A stretch of DNA of 30,728 nt. Source: an uncultured Collinsella sp. GTDB lineage: Bacteria > Actinomycetota > Coriobacteriia > Coriobacteriales > Coriobacteriaceae. The DNA lies in the NCBI GenBank assembly GCA_900756945.1, contig CAAELZ010000078.1, positions 1 through 30,728 on the forward strand. The letters run 5' to 3'. The translations under genes were made by a program, and so were the position numbers. Positions 7,763-16,153 of this stretch are shown piece by piece (positions within the stretch are counted from its first letter, which is position 1; every line of letters starts with the position of its first letter). The notes below the pieces were generated by a model. That model saw only the letters and a list, made by a program, of their open reading frames with translations, was not told the origin of the DNA and did no database searches.

Positions 7763-9211
7763 TTAGCGGCGCTCGAGGACCGCGACGGTCTCGGTGTGGT
7801 CGGTATGAGGGAACATGTCGACCGGCGTGATCTTGAGCAGGCGATAACCTCCGTCGAGGAGCTGGTGTAGGTCGCGCTCTTGGGTGACGGGGTTGCAGCT
7901 GATATAGGTGATGCGGCGCGGCTTAAGTGCGCAGGCGGCTTCGAGGAACTCGGGTGTAGAGCCGGCGCGCGGCGGGTCGATGGAAAGGACATCGATCCGC
8001 TCGTTGTTGTCGGCGGCGTCCAGGATGTAATCGGTGGCGTCGTCGGCCATAAACCAAGCGCTGCGGGTGAGGCCGTTGAGCTCGGCATTGCGACGTGCGT
8101 CGGCAATGCCCGCCGGGTTGCGCTCCACGCCGAGCAGCATAATGCCGATGCCCTTGTCCTGGGCATCCTTCGCGGCGCACAGACCGATGGTGCCGCTACC
8201 ACAGTAAGCGTCCATAAGAATGTCACCCTGCTGCAGGTCCATGCCGTCAATCGCGAGCTGATAGAGCAACTCGGTCTGCTGCGGATTGGTCTGGTAGAAC
8301 GCGGTGGGGGAGATATCGAACTCGCAGCCGAGCAGCTGGTCGCGCATGCATTCGGCGCCATAGACGATACGAGTCTCCTCACCCAAGATGGCATTGCCGG
8401 GGCGACCGTTGATGTTCTGAGCGACGGTGACGATATGCGGATCAAGCGCCGCGACGGCTTCAAAGAACTCCTGCGCATGCGGCAGGTCGCGCTGAGCGGT
8501 CACGAGGGTGACCATAATCTGGTCGGTGCGCCAGCCGCAGCGAACGACGGCATAGCGAAGCAGCCCCAGATGCTTGTCTTCGTTAAAGGCGGGAATATGC
8601 AGACGTTCGGCCTCGCGAGCGATGCCGTTGAGAATCTGACGAGCGCCCGGCGCCTCGACAGGGCATTCAGGAACAGCAACGATTCTGTGTGTCCCACGTT
8701 CAAAAAAGCCGCAGCGGACAGCGCCCTCTTTGCCGGGAGCAAACGGAGTGGCAGCCTTATGACGAAAACCGCGCGGCGCAGGATATTTACCCGGGTCGCC
8801 CAGGGTAACACCCATACCGCGAATGGGATCAACGGCAATACCCTCGCGCTCGCAGAGCTCAGCAAACAGCTCTTCCATAGCAGCCTGCTTGGCCGCCAGC
8901 TGCTTCTTATAAGGACGATTGAGCGCCGTGCATCCACCACAAGCTTTCATGATCGAACAGGGAGACTTGGGATCCACGGCCTTACGCGCAGGCTGAGCCG
9001 AATCCTTGCGCGAGCCTTTGGAACGAACGTGAGGCGCCTTATCCCCGCCCTGACGAGAGCCAGAACGCTTGGTCTTAACCTTGCCCTTCGCCGACTTACC
9101 CTTCGCATCCTGAGACGACTTGGATTTCTTGGAAGATTTTTTCTCCTCCGACCCCTCAGCCGCCTCGATCAAAGCACGACGAGCTTTACGCTCCGCACGA
9201 GATTCTGCCAT
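7763..9211 (-). CDS. RNA (uracil-5-)-methyltransferase, RlmD/RumA type
   Basis: SAM-dependent enzyme of the TrmA/RlmD family that forms 5-methyluridine in RNA, usually 23S rRNA. The [4Fe-4S] cysteines are visible as C85, C91 and C94 (CGGC) and C183 (PECP). The SAM-binding motif MDAYCGSGTIGL lies in the second half, DPPRAGS follows, and ISCNPVTQERD places the catalytic cysteine at C439. The C-terminal Glu in HTETVAVL is the usual proton-abstraction residue. The first 80 residues are a Lys/Arg/Ser-rich tail in place of a recognisable TRAM domain and probably bind RNA. The ATG at 9211 has GTGGGG about 7 nt upstream. The target base (747, 1939 or another) cannot be assigned from sequence. The protein is 482 residues. 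Confidence 0.9.
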   Translation of the reverse strand: MAESRAERKARRALIEAAEGSEEKKSSKKSKSSQDAKGKSAKGKVKTKRSGSRQGGDKAPHVRSKGSRKDSAQPARKAVDPKSPCSIMKACGGCTALNRPYKKQLAAKQAAMEELFAELCEREGIAVDPIRGMGVTLGDPGKYPAPRGFRHKAATPFAPGKEGAVRCGFFERGTHRIVAVPECPVEAPGARQILNGIAREAERLHIPAFNEDKHLGLLRYAVVRCGWRTDQIMVTLVTAQRDLPHAQEFFEAVAALDPHIVTVAQNINGRPGNAILGEETRIVYGAECMRDQLLGCEFDISPTAFYQTNPQQTELLYQLAIDGMDLQQGDILMDAYCGSGTIGLCAAKDAQDKGIGIMLLGVERNPAGIADARRNAELNGLTRSAWFMADDATDYILDAADNNERIDVLSIDPPRAGSTPEFLEAACALKPRRITYISCNPVTQERDLHQLLDGGYRLLKITPVDMFPHTDHTETVAVLERR

Positions 9212-9641
9212 GAATTAACCCCACTATTAAATAAAAGAAAAGTCCGAAGCAATTGTACCGTGCATTCAACGTGCCCGTTTGGAGAGGAGGCTATTTAAGG
9301 TTCCGAGCACGTTGTCTCCCGGCTGGGTGGCGCCCGGCGCGGAGTTTAATTTGTCGCGAGTTCCGCACGAACAGGAGGCCACTTAATGTGGCCTCCGTCG
9401 TGAGCAGGACTGTAGAGCAGGAAACTTCATCAGCGCCCGCCCCACGGGAAACCGGCGGGATAGACCAGTTCAGATGGGGCTTTGATGCATGGGTGGTCTG
9501 TTGTTGTGCAAATGGGTATCATACTGTGGTTATTGCATCGACTCTGCGATGCATATTTGTACGTTCCCGGCGGTCGGTTTGCCAGAAGCGCCCCGTCGGT
9601 TGTTCCAGACCCGTTTCGAAGAAAGGAAACCACACTAACCT
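9212..9641. other. 430-bp non-coding divergent region before rnj
   Basis: No credible gene. It must hold the promoters of the methyltransferase gene (-) and rnj (+); a TACAAT on the minus strand at about 9254-9259 may be a -10. It also contains the hairpin at 9366-9402, a second one (CCCGCC at 9436-9441 with GGCGGG at 9454-9459), and an inverted repeat TGCATCG-N6-CGATGCA (9534-9553) whose half-site GATGCAT also occurs at 9484. The RBS GAAAGGAAA lies before the rnj ATG. Confidence 0.6.
9366..9402. repeat. Long hairpin in the rnj upstream region
   Basis: GGAGGCCAC and GTGGCCTCC (9374-9382 and 9388-9396) form a perfect 9-bp stem with a TTAAT loop. After a small bulge, CACGA (9366-9370) pairs with TCGTG (9398-9402). 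It sits between divergent genes and lacks a T-tract, so a terminator role is unlikely. A structured leader or small RNA is possible but unproven. Confidence 0.6.
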
Positions 9642-11312
9642 ATGGCAGCTAAAAAATCATCTCCCTTGAAGATCATCCCGCTTGGCGGCCTTGACGGCAT
9701 CGGCAAGAACATGACGGTCTTCGAGTGCGGCGACGACATGGTGCTCGTCGACGCCGGTCTCATGTTCCCGGATGACTCCCAGCCCGGTATCGACCTGGTG
9801 CTTCCCGACTACACCTATGTTCTGGAGAACGAGGAGAAGCTCCGAGGTATCGTCGTCACCCACGGCCACGAGGACCACACCGGTTCGCTTCCGTATCTGC
9901 TGCAGGACCTCAACAACAAGGTTCCCATCTTTTCGAGCAAGCTGACGCTTGGCTTTATCGAGGGCAAGCTCTCCGAGTTCCGCATCCGCGCACCCAAGTT
10001 CCGCGAGGTCAAGGGCGGCAGCCATGTCAACCTCGGCGGCATCTCGCTCGACTTCTTCTCGATGACGCACTCCATCCCCGGCGCTCTGGGCGTGTTCATC
10101 CGCACCAATCAGGGCACCGTTATGCACACCGGCGACTTTAAGCTCGACCAGACGCCCATCGATGGCGTCACGCCCGACTATGCCGCTATCAGCCGCTTTG
10201 CCAAGCAGGGCATCGACCTGCTGCTTTCCGACTCCACCAATGCCACGGTTCCCGGCTTTACCAAGTCCGAGGCCGAGGTTGGTCCCAACCTGCTGCACGC
10301 CATCAAGAACGCCCCGGGTCGCGTGTTCGTCGCATCGTTCTCGAGCCACATCCATCGTTTGCAGCAGATCTGCGATGCCGCCCGCAAGTGCGGCCGTAAG
10401 GTCGTTGTGACCGGTCGCTCCATGCTCACGAACACCCGCGTGGCACGCGAGCTCGGTTATCTCAACATCGATGATGCCGATATCATCGATGCCTTCGATA
10501 TTGATAACCTGCCTGACGACAAGATCGTCGTCATGTGCACTGGTTCGCAGGGCGAGCCGCTGTCGGCCCTGTCCCGCATGGCCAATGGCGAGCACAAGAC
10601 GCTCTCCATCCACGAGGGCGATACCGTTATCCTTTCGGCAACTCCCGTTCCTGGCAACGAGAAGGCCGTCCAGCAGGTCGTCAACAGCCTGGCCAAGCTC
10701 GGCTGCGACGTGTGGGATAAGAACCGCGCTCTCGTCCACGTCTCGGGTCACGGTAGCCAGGAGGAGCTCAAGCTCCTGATGGCCATGGCCAAGCCCACGT
10801 ACTTTATGCCGGTTCACGGTGAGGCCGTGCATCTGCGCACCCATGCGCAGCTGGCCCGCAAGATGGGCATCAAGGACGATCATATCTTTATCCTCGATAA
10901 CGGCGACACGCTCGAGATGCGCGGTGGTATCGTCAAGCGCGGTACGCCCGTCGAGTCCGGTGTCGTTTACGTCGACGGCCTGCGTATCGGCGATACCGAC
11001 CCCATCGTCCTGCGCGATCGCCAGAAGCTCGCCAACGACGGTATGGTCACGGCCGTTGCCATCGTCTCCCTCAAACACAAGAAGATCGAGGCCATCGAGT
11101 TCTCGGGCCGCGGCGTCTCGTTTGCCATCGACGACCAGTTCTCCGAGGATGCCTCCGCGTCCATTATGAAGACGATCGAGAAGGGTAAGTTTAGCTTTAC
11201 CAGCAGCGGTTCCGATGCCATTCGCAAGGCCGTGCGCGATTCGCTCTCTAACTTTATCTGGAGCCGTACGCGCACCCGTCCGATGATCATCCCGGTCGTC
11301 ATGGAGGTTTAG
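9642..11312 (+). CDS. rnj: Ribonuclease J
   Basis: Metallo-beta-lactamase/beta-CASP ribonuclease with 5'-3' exonuclease and endonuclease activity in mRNA decay and rRNA maturation. The N-terminus opens with the RNase J signature PLGGLDGIGKNM. The zinc-binding HGHEDH is at residues 74-79, and MHTGDFKLD and LLSDSTNA follow. SFSSHIHRLQQI and MCTGSQGEPLSAL belong to the beta-CASP region. HVSGHGSQEEL and PVHGEAVHLR form the last metal and active-site motifs before the C-terminal dimerisation domain. The length of 556 residues is normal. GAAAGGAAA precedes the ATG. It is the first gene of a run extending to cinA, with ftsK starting immediately after its stop. Only one RNase J gene is in the window, so J1 or J2 identity is not assigned. 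Confidence 0.95.
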   Translation: MAAKKSSPLKIIPLGGLDGIGKNMTVFECGDDMVLVDAGLMFPDDSQPGIDLVLPDYTYVLENEEKLRGIVVTHGHEDHTGSLPYLLQDLNNKVPIFSSKLTLGFIEGKLSEFRIRAPKFREVKGGSHVNLGGISLDFFSMTHSIPGALGVFIRTNQGTVMHTGDFKLDQTPIDGVTPDYAAISRFAKQGIDLLLSDSTNATVPGFTKSEAEVGPNLLHAIKNAPGRVFVASFSSHIHRLQQICDAARKCGRKVVVTGRSMLTNTRVARELGYLNIDDADIIDAFDIDNLPDDKIVVMCTGSQGEPLSALSRMANGEHKTLSIHEGDTVILSATPVPGNEKAVQQVVNSLAKLGCDVWDKNRALVHVSGHGSQEELKLLMAMAKPTYFMPVHGEAVHLRTHAQLARKMGIKDDHIFILDNGDTLEMRGGIVKRGTPVESGVVYVDGLRIGDTDPIVLRDRQKLANDGMVTAVAIVSLKHKKIEAIEFSGRGVSFAIDDQFSEDASASIMKTIEKGKFSFTSSGSDAIRKAVRDSLSNFIWSRTRTRPMIIPVVMEV

Positions 11313-11313
11313 T

Positions 11314-14091
11314 TTGGCGCGCGGATCTGCACAAAACGCCAAAGGCAATAAAGCCAACAACCAACCGGCATCTGCTAAGGGTGCCGGTTCCCATCTGCGT
11401 GCCAATAAGGGCCATGAGGCAGACTTCGACGATTTTGAGCCCTTGGTCGAGTCTTCGGCCAATCGCGATATCGCCGGAGTGGTCATTGCCGTTTTGGCGA
11501 TCGCGTCTTTCATTGCCGTGATCTCTCCGGCAACAGCGCCCGTGACGGCTGCGGTTGCCGGTTTCTACCACCTGGGCTTAGGTCTGGGCGCCTACGTGCT
11601 GCCGATCGTCATCTTGCTGTTTGCCGCCACGCTCTTTTTGGGTGAGGACTCGCCGCTCAACGTGCGCTCTGTTGCGGGCGGCGCCTTGGTCTTTATCGCC
11701 GTCGTCTCCATTCTTTCGCTGATGGTGCCGGGCACGAGCGATTCGTGCGACCTTATGTTTACGCCGCAGAACCTTTCCGTGTCGGGCGGCTACATTGGCG
11801 CCTTTATCGCAAGTGCCTTGCAAAACGCCTTGGGTAAACCTATCGCCATGGTTGTCTTGCTGGGGCTTGTCGTCGTTGGTTTGGTCATTATCGGCTTTTC
11901 GGTGGGTGGCGTTTTGCGCTCCGCACGCGATCGCGCTGCCGATTTTGCCGAGCGTCGACGTGCCGATGTCAATGCGAGCCCGTGGGGCGATGAAGAGGCC
12001 CTGTCTGTTCCCGGCGTCGCTCGTCCGCACCTGAGCATTTTGCGCCAGAAGGGGACTGACGCCGCGGTGACCACGGTCATGGGTGGCGATGTCGACCCGG
12101 TTTTGGATGACGACGAGGACGATGACCCGTTTGTCGACGTATCCGAGTCGGTTGAAGCCGAGCGGGCCAAGACCACGCTGCTGCCGCGCCGTCATGCCAA
12201 GAAGGGCAAGACGGTTCCCAAGCTCAATACGAGTGAGCCCGACCCGTCTTGGTCCGATAGCGAGATTGAGCTCACCGAGGGCGATGACGAGGACGACGAG
12301 GCTCCGATTGAGACCGCAAAGACAACTTTGCTGCCGCGTCGCCATGCAAAGCGCGGCCAGGTAACCGGCCAGCTTTCGATGGAAGACGACCCCGATAAGA
12401 TTGACGAGTCCGAGCCGCCGTTTGCCGTGAATCCCGTCTCGGCCGCACCTCAGATTCCCGACTTCCTGAAGCATCCCAAGGTTGCCGATGCGCCTGCCAC
12501 GAGTGCTATCGAATCGGCTGCGGCTCGTGATGGGGGAGTGGACGACGGCGCCGCAGATAACGAGGGCGAAGAAGAGGACGGCCTCAAGCTTCCGCCGCTC
12601 GAAATCCTGCATGCCAACCCGCAGTCGGCTTCCGCTGCGTCTTCGGACAAGGAGCTGGAGCAGACCGCTGAGTCACTGCAATCCACCTTGCTTGAGTTTG
12701 GCCGCAGTGCCCGCGTGGTCGGCTGGATCGCCGGCCCCACGGTGACGACCTTTAAGCTGCAGCCCGGTGAGGGCGAGCGTGTGAGCAAAATCTCGAGCCT
12801 CGAGGACGATATCGCGCTTTCGCTCGCTGCCCAGTCGGTGCGTATCTTTGCCCCGATCCCCGGCACCTCGCTCGTGGGCATCGAGATTCCCAACCGCAAG
12901 CGCCAGAACGTCAATCTGGGCGACGTGCTGCCCTATGTGAAGGGCGGTCCGCTCGAGCTCGCCATCGGCCGCGACGCCGAGGGCACGCCGGTTGTCGCCG
13001 ACCTCGCCAAGATGCCTCACCTGTTGATCGCCGGTACGACCGGTTCTGGTAAGTCGGTGATGATCAATTCCATCATCACGACCTTGCTCATGCGCGCCCT
13101 TCCCGAGGACGTTCGCCTGATCATGGTCGACCCCAAGCGTGTCGAGCTTGCGGGCTATAACGGTCTGCCGCATCTCTATGTGCCCGTGGTGACCGAGCCC
13201 AAGCAGGCCGCGAGCGCTCTGCAATGGGCTGTGTCCGAGATGGAGCGTCGCCTGAAGGTCTTCGAGCGTCTCAACGTGCGTAAGATCTCGACCTACAACG
13301 AAAAGCAGGCTGCTGGCGAGTTTGAGCATTACGACAATCCGCCGCAAAAGATGCCCTACCTTGTCATTATCATTGACGAGCTCTCTGACCTGATGATGGT
13401 CGCCGGTAAGGATGTCGAGGCCTCGATCGTGCGTATTGCACAGCTGGGCCGTGCCGCCGGTATTCATCTTATCGTTGCCACGCAGCGCCCCAGCTCCAAC
13501 GTGGTGACGGGCCTCATCAAGGCCAACATCACCAACCGCATCGCCTTTAACGTCGCCACGGGCATCGACTCGCGCGTCATCATCGACCAGATGGGCGCCG
13601 AGAAGCTCACCGGTTTGGGCGACATGTTGTTCTCCAAGGTCGACTGGGGCAAGCCCCGCCGTATCCAGGGCTGCTTTGTCTCGGATGATGAGATCAACGA
13701 GATTGTCGAGTTCGTCAAGTCGCAGAGTGAGCCAGACTACCACGAGGAGATCCTGTCTGCCGTGGCGCCCGCTTCCATGTCCATGGCGGGTGGCGGAGGC
13801 ATTGTCCGCACCGGAGTAACCGAGCCGCAAGACGATGATCCACTCATTTGGGAAGCCGCCCATATTGTGGTGGAATCGCAGCTTGGCTCCACATCTGGCC
13901 TGCAACGTCGTCTGAAGGTTGGCTATGCGCGTGCCGGGCGTATTATGGACATGCTGGAAGAAAAGGGTGTCGTCGGCCCGCCCGACGGTTCCAAGCCGCG
14001 CGAGGTCCTTTTCGACGAGGAGGGGCTTGCCGCGCTGGAATCTGTCGACGCCGAGATGGCACGTGAAGATCGTGAGTTTGGAGGATTCTGA
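11314..14091 (+). CDS. ftsK: DNA translocase FtsK/SpoIIIE
   Basis: Septal DNA pump that clears chromosome ends during division. Four hydrophobic helices are predicted at about 52-73, 92-109, 120-139 and 177-200, then an acidic linker (about 205-450). The motor has Walker A GTTGSGKS at 574-581 and Walker B with D688-E689. A C-terminal winged-helix gamma domain (about 855-920) carries STSGLQRRLKVGYARAGRIMD, used in other species for KOPS-directed translocation. The start is a TTG directly after the rnj stop with GGAGG 7 bp upstream; no closer ATG gives a membrane domain of normal length. The linker contains the peptide AKTTLLPRRHAK twice (residues 285-296 and 335-346). The last base overlaps the start codon of the next gene. 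The length of 925 residues is usual for the family. Confidence 0.95.
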   Translation: MARGSAQNAKGNKANNQPASAKGAGSHLRANKGHEADFDDFEPLVESSANRDIAGVVIAVLAIASFIAVISPATAPVTAAVAGFYHLGLGLGAYVLPIVILLFAATLFLGEDSPLNVRSVAGGALVFIAVVSILSLMVPGTSDSCDLMFTPQNLSVSGGYIGAFIASALQNALGKPIAMVVLLGLVVVGLVIIGFSVGGVLRSARDRAADFAERRRADVNASPWGDEEALSVPGVARPHLSILRQKGTDAAVTTVMGGDVDPVLDDDEDDDPFVDVSESVEAERAKTTLLPRRHAKKGKTVPKLNTSEPDPSWSDSEIELTEGDDEDDEAPIETAKTTLLPRRHAKRGQVTGQLSMEDDPDKIDESEPPFAVNPVSAAPQIPDFLKHPKVADAPATSAIESAAARDGGVDDGAADNEGEEEDGLKLPPLEILHANPQSASAASSDKELEQTAESLQSTLLEFGRSARVVGWIAGPTVTTFKLQPGEGERVSKISSLEDDIALSLAAQSVRIFAPIPGTSLVGIEIPNRKRQNVNLGDVLPYVKGGPLELAIGRDAEGTPVVADLAKMPHLLIAGTTGSGKSVMINSIITTLLMRALPEDVRLIMVDPKRVELAGYNGLPHLYVPVVTEPKQAASALQWAVSEMERRLKVFERLNVRKISTYNEKQAAGEFEHYDNPPQKMPYLVIIIDELSDLMMVAGKDVEASIVRIAQLGRAAGIHLIVATQRPSSNVVTGLIKANITNRIAFNVATGIDSRVIIDQMGAEKLTGLGDMLFSKVDWGKPRRIQGCFVSDDEINEIVEFVKSQSEPDYHEEILSAVAPASMSMAGGGGIVRTGVTEPQDDDPLIWEAAHIVVESQLGSTSGLQRRLKVGYARAGRIMDMLEEKGVVGPPDGSKPREVLFDEEGLAALESVDAEMAREDREFGGF

Positions 14092-15602
14092 TGGCTGCAC
14101 GCTTTGGTGACATGCTGCTCGAGCAGCGTCGCCGAATGGGCCTTTCCATTCAGCAGGTCGCCAACACCATCAAAATCAGGCCGCAGATCATCGAGTTTTT
14201 CGAGACCGGTAACTTTGCTTCGATGCCGCCGCGCGGCTATGCGCAGGGCATGATTTCGAGCTATGCTCGTTTTTTGGGCCTCAATCCGCGCGAGGTCGTC
14301 AATGCCTACTTTGACGACCTGATGGCATACGAACGCGAGACGTCGCAGCAGGGCGGTCGTTTTCAGGACGCCGCCGGCTATGTCAATTCGCGTTCCTCTG
14401 TCGATAACGGGCGCTTCCTGATGGTTCAGGGTGGTCGCTCAACGCGTTATGGTCAGCGTCCGCAGCAGGCTGGCTATATTACCGAGACGGGTTCGGGCGA
14501 GGAGATTCGCTCACAGCGTGACCGGTTCCGCAGTACGCCGATGCCCGAGGACCGTGCACTTCCCGCTGCCCGCGGCGTGGCGCGTGACCCTCGTGCCGGC
14601 TACGGCGACGGCGGCTATTCCGATCGCGGTCACCGTGGTATCTCCACCGGACGTTCTCGCAGTGGCTATGCGGACGCCGATGCCACGCAGGTGACGCCGC
14701 GTCTTCGCTCTCAATCACAGCCGTATGGCCAGCGCTCTTCGGCTCCGCGTGCGGGCCAGCGTGGCTATCAAGGCTGCGGTGAACTTGCGCCCCGCTCGGG
14801 TCAGCGCAGCCTTCAGGGCCAGGGTGGCTATCGCGGCCGTTCCGACAGCAATCGTGGTCGTATGCCTCAGGGAGGCGGCCGCAGCAGTTCCAGTCGTGGA
14901 CGCGGCGGTTCCCGTACTCCTCAAAACAACGGTCTCGATCCGCGTATCGTCTACGCCGGCATCGGTGCCGTGGCGTTGCTGCTGATCGTGCTCATCGTGG
15001 TACTTCTGCGCGGCTGCGCATCTTCGACGCCCGAGACCACGCCCGAGACGCCCACTGCTACCAAGACGACGCCCAAGAAGTCTTCTAAGAAGACCGAAAC
15101 GGTCGACGAGGACGAAGACACCGATGAGGCGACGGATGAGTCGACCGATTCGGACGCCACCAAGACGACGGCTAAAAAGGAAGAAAACGAGGTAACGAAG
15201 GTCAAGGTCTCCGTTGCCAAGGGAAAGACCGCCTGGATTGAGGTCAAGGTCGATGGCAAGTCGGTCTATGGCGCCCAGGCGACTGGCCCCTTTGAGCAGG
15301 AGTACACGCCTGAGTCCTCGATCGAGATCACCACGTCCAAGCCTTCCGATGTCACCGTTACCAAGAACGGCGAAAAGGTCCGTTACGATACCAAGACCTC
15401 GGGCGTGGCGCGTGTGACGATCACCGTTCCCAAGAAGGAGACGACTGGTTCCGAGAATGGTGAAAGTTCTGATGGTACCGACACCACCGATGGTGCCGAC
15501 ACCACCGACGGCACCGATGCCCAGTCCACGGATGGCGCCGATACCGCAACTGACGGCCAGACGCCCACCGATTCTACCGACTATTCGTACGATAGCTACT
15601 AA
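14091..15602 (+). CDS. RodZ-like protein: N-terminal HTH, single TM helix, DUF4115-like C-terminus
   Basis: A 503-residue bitopic membrane protein. Residues 1-75 form a Cro-like helix-turn-helix (LLEQRRRMGLSIQQVANTI), the form found in RodZ/YmfM, where it binds MreB rather than DNA. Residues about 90-280 are a basic low-complexity linker rich in Arg, Gly, Gln and Ser. A transmembrane helix spans 286-308. A Thr/Glu/Lys-rich stalk precedes a beta-rich domain (about 367-450) resembling the RodZ C-terminal DUF4115 domain. The protein ends in a tandem-like Asp-Gly-Thr tail. The ATG overlaps the ftsK stop (TGATG). In Bacillus the ymfM gene occupies the same place before pgsA and cinA, which supports a shape or division role. 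Coriobacteria often lack canonical elongation machinery, so the function is inferred. Confidence 0.78.
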   Translation: MAARFGDMLLEQRRRMGLSIQQVANTIKIRPQIIEFFETGNFASMPPRGYAQGMISSYARFLGLNPREVVNAYFDDLMAYERETSQQGGRFQDAAGYVNSRSSVDNGRFLMVQGGRSTRYGQRPQQAGYITETGSGEEIRSQRDRFRSTPMPEDRALPAARGVARDPRAGYGDGGYSDRGHRGISTGRSRSGYADADATQVTPRLRSQSQPYGQRSSAPRAGQRGYQGCGELAPRSGQRSLQGQGGYRGRSDSNRGRMPQGGGRSSSSRGRGGSRTPQNNGLDPRIVYAGIGAVALLLIVLIVVLLRGCASSTPETTPETPTATKTTPKKSSKKTETVDEDEDTDEATDESTDSDATKTTAKKEENEVTKVKVSVAKGKTAWIEVKVDGKSVYGAQATGPFEQEYTPESSIEITTSKPSDVTVTKNGEKVRYDTKTSGVARVTITVPKKETTGSENGESSDGTDTTDGADTTDGTDAQSTDGADTATDGQTPTDSTDYSYDSY

Positions 15603-15628
15603 GCCGCTCGTACGCGAAAGGAAACATC

Positions 15629-16126
15629 ATGGCTAAAGATTCCAGCTTCGACGTCGTGTCCGAGGTCAACATGCAAGAGGTCGACAACGCCTTCCAGCAA
15701 ACCACGCGTGAGATTTCCCAGCGCTATGACCTGAAGGATTCCGGCGCCACGATCGAGCTTTCGAAGGGCGACAAGCTCTTTACGATCAACGCCCCGGCCG
15801 ACTTTGTCTCCAAGCAGATTATCGACGTGCTGAGCTCCAAGCTCATCAAGCGCGGCATCGACCTCAAGGCTGTCTCGTGGGATGCTCCGCAGGCGGCATC
15901 GGGCGGCACCGTGCGCGTGCTCGGCCATATCGTCGAGGGTATCGACCAGACGACCGCCAAGAAGATCAACAAGGACATCAAGGACCAAAAGCTCAAGGTC
16001 AAGGTGACTATCGAGGCCGACAAGCTGCGTGTTTCCTCTGCTTCGAAGGACGCGTTGCAGACCGTGATCCAGTTCCTGCGCGACCAGGACTACGGCCAGC
16101 CGCTGCAGTTCACCAACTACCGCTAA
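15629..16126 (+). CDS. yajQ: YajQ family nucleotide-binding protein
   Basis: A 165-residue cytosolic protein of the YajQ family, which has two ferredoxin-like domains. Members bind RNA or nucleotides, and some bind cyclic di-GMP. The N-terminus SSFDVVSEVNMQEVDNAF, the ISQRYDLKDSG segment and the C-terminal RDQDYGQPLQFTNYR match the family from end to end, so the gene is complete. GAAAGGAAA precedes the ATG. The specific ligand in this organism is unknown. It lies within the operon between the RodZ-like gene and rimO with short gaps of 26-27 bp. Confidence 0.93.
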   Translation: MAKDSSFDVVSEVNMQEVDNAFQQTTREISQRYDLKDSGATIELSKGDKLFTINAPADFVSKQIIDVLSSKLIKRGIDLKAVSWDAPQAASGGTVRVLGHIVEGIDQTTAKKINKDIKDQKLKVKVTIEADKLRVSSASKDALQTVIQFLRDQDYGQPLQFTNYR

Positions 16127-16153
16127 TATCATTCGAAAGGACTGCTCTCCAAC

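Noticed and set aside
7880..9298. Plus-strand open frame of about 470 codons opposite the RNA methyltransferase
   Set aside because: Antisense shadow; the minus-strand product has all catalytic and Fe-S motifs.
9253..9669. Possible 138-residue gene inside the gap before rnj
   Set aside because: It runs into the rnj start in another frame, lacks a ribosome binding site and has no recognisable sequence.
9657..11513. Minus-strand open frame of about 600 codons opposite rnj
   Set aside because: Antisense shadow of RNase J with no ribosome binding site and no recognisable domain.
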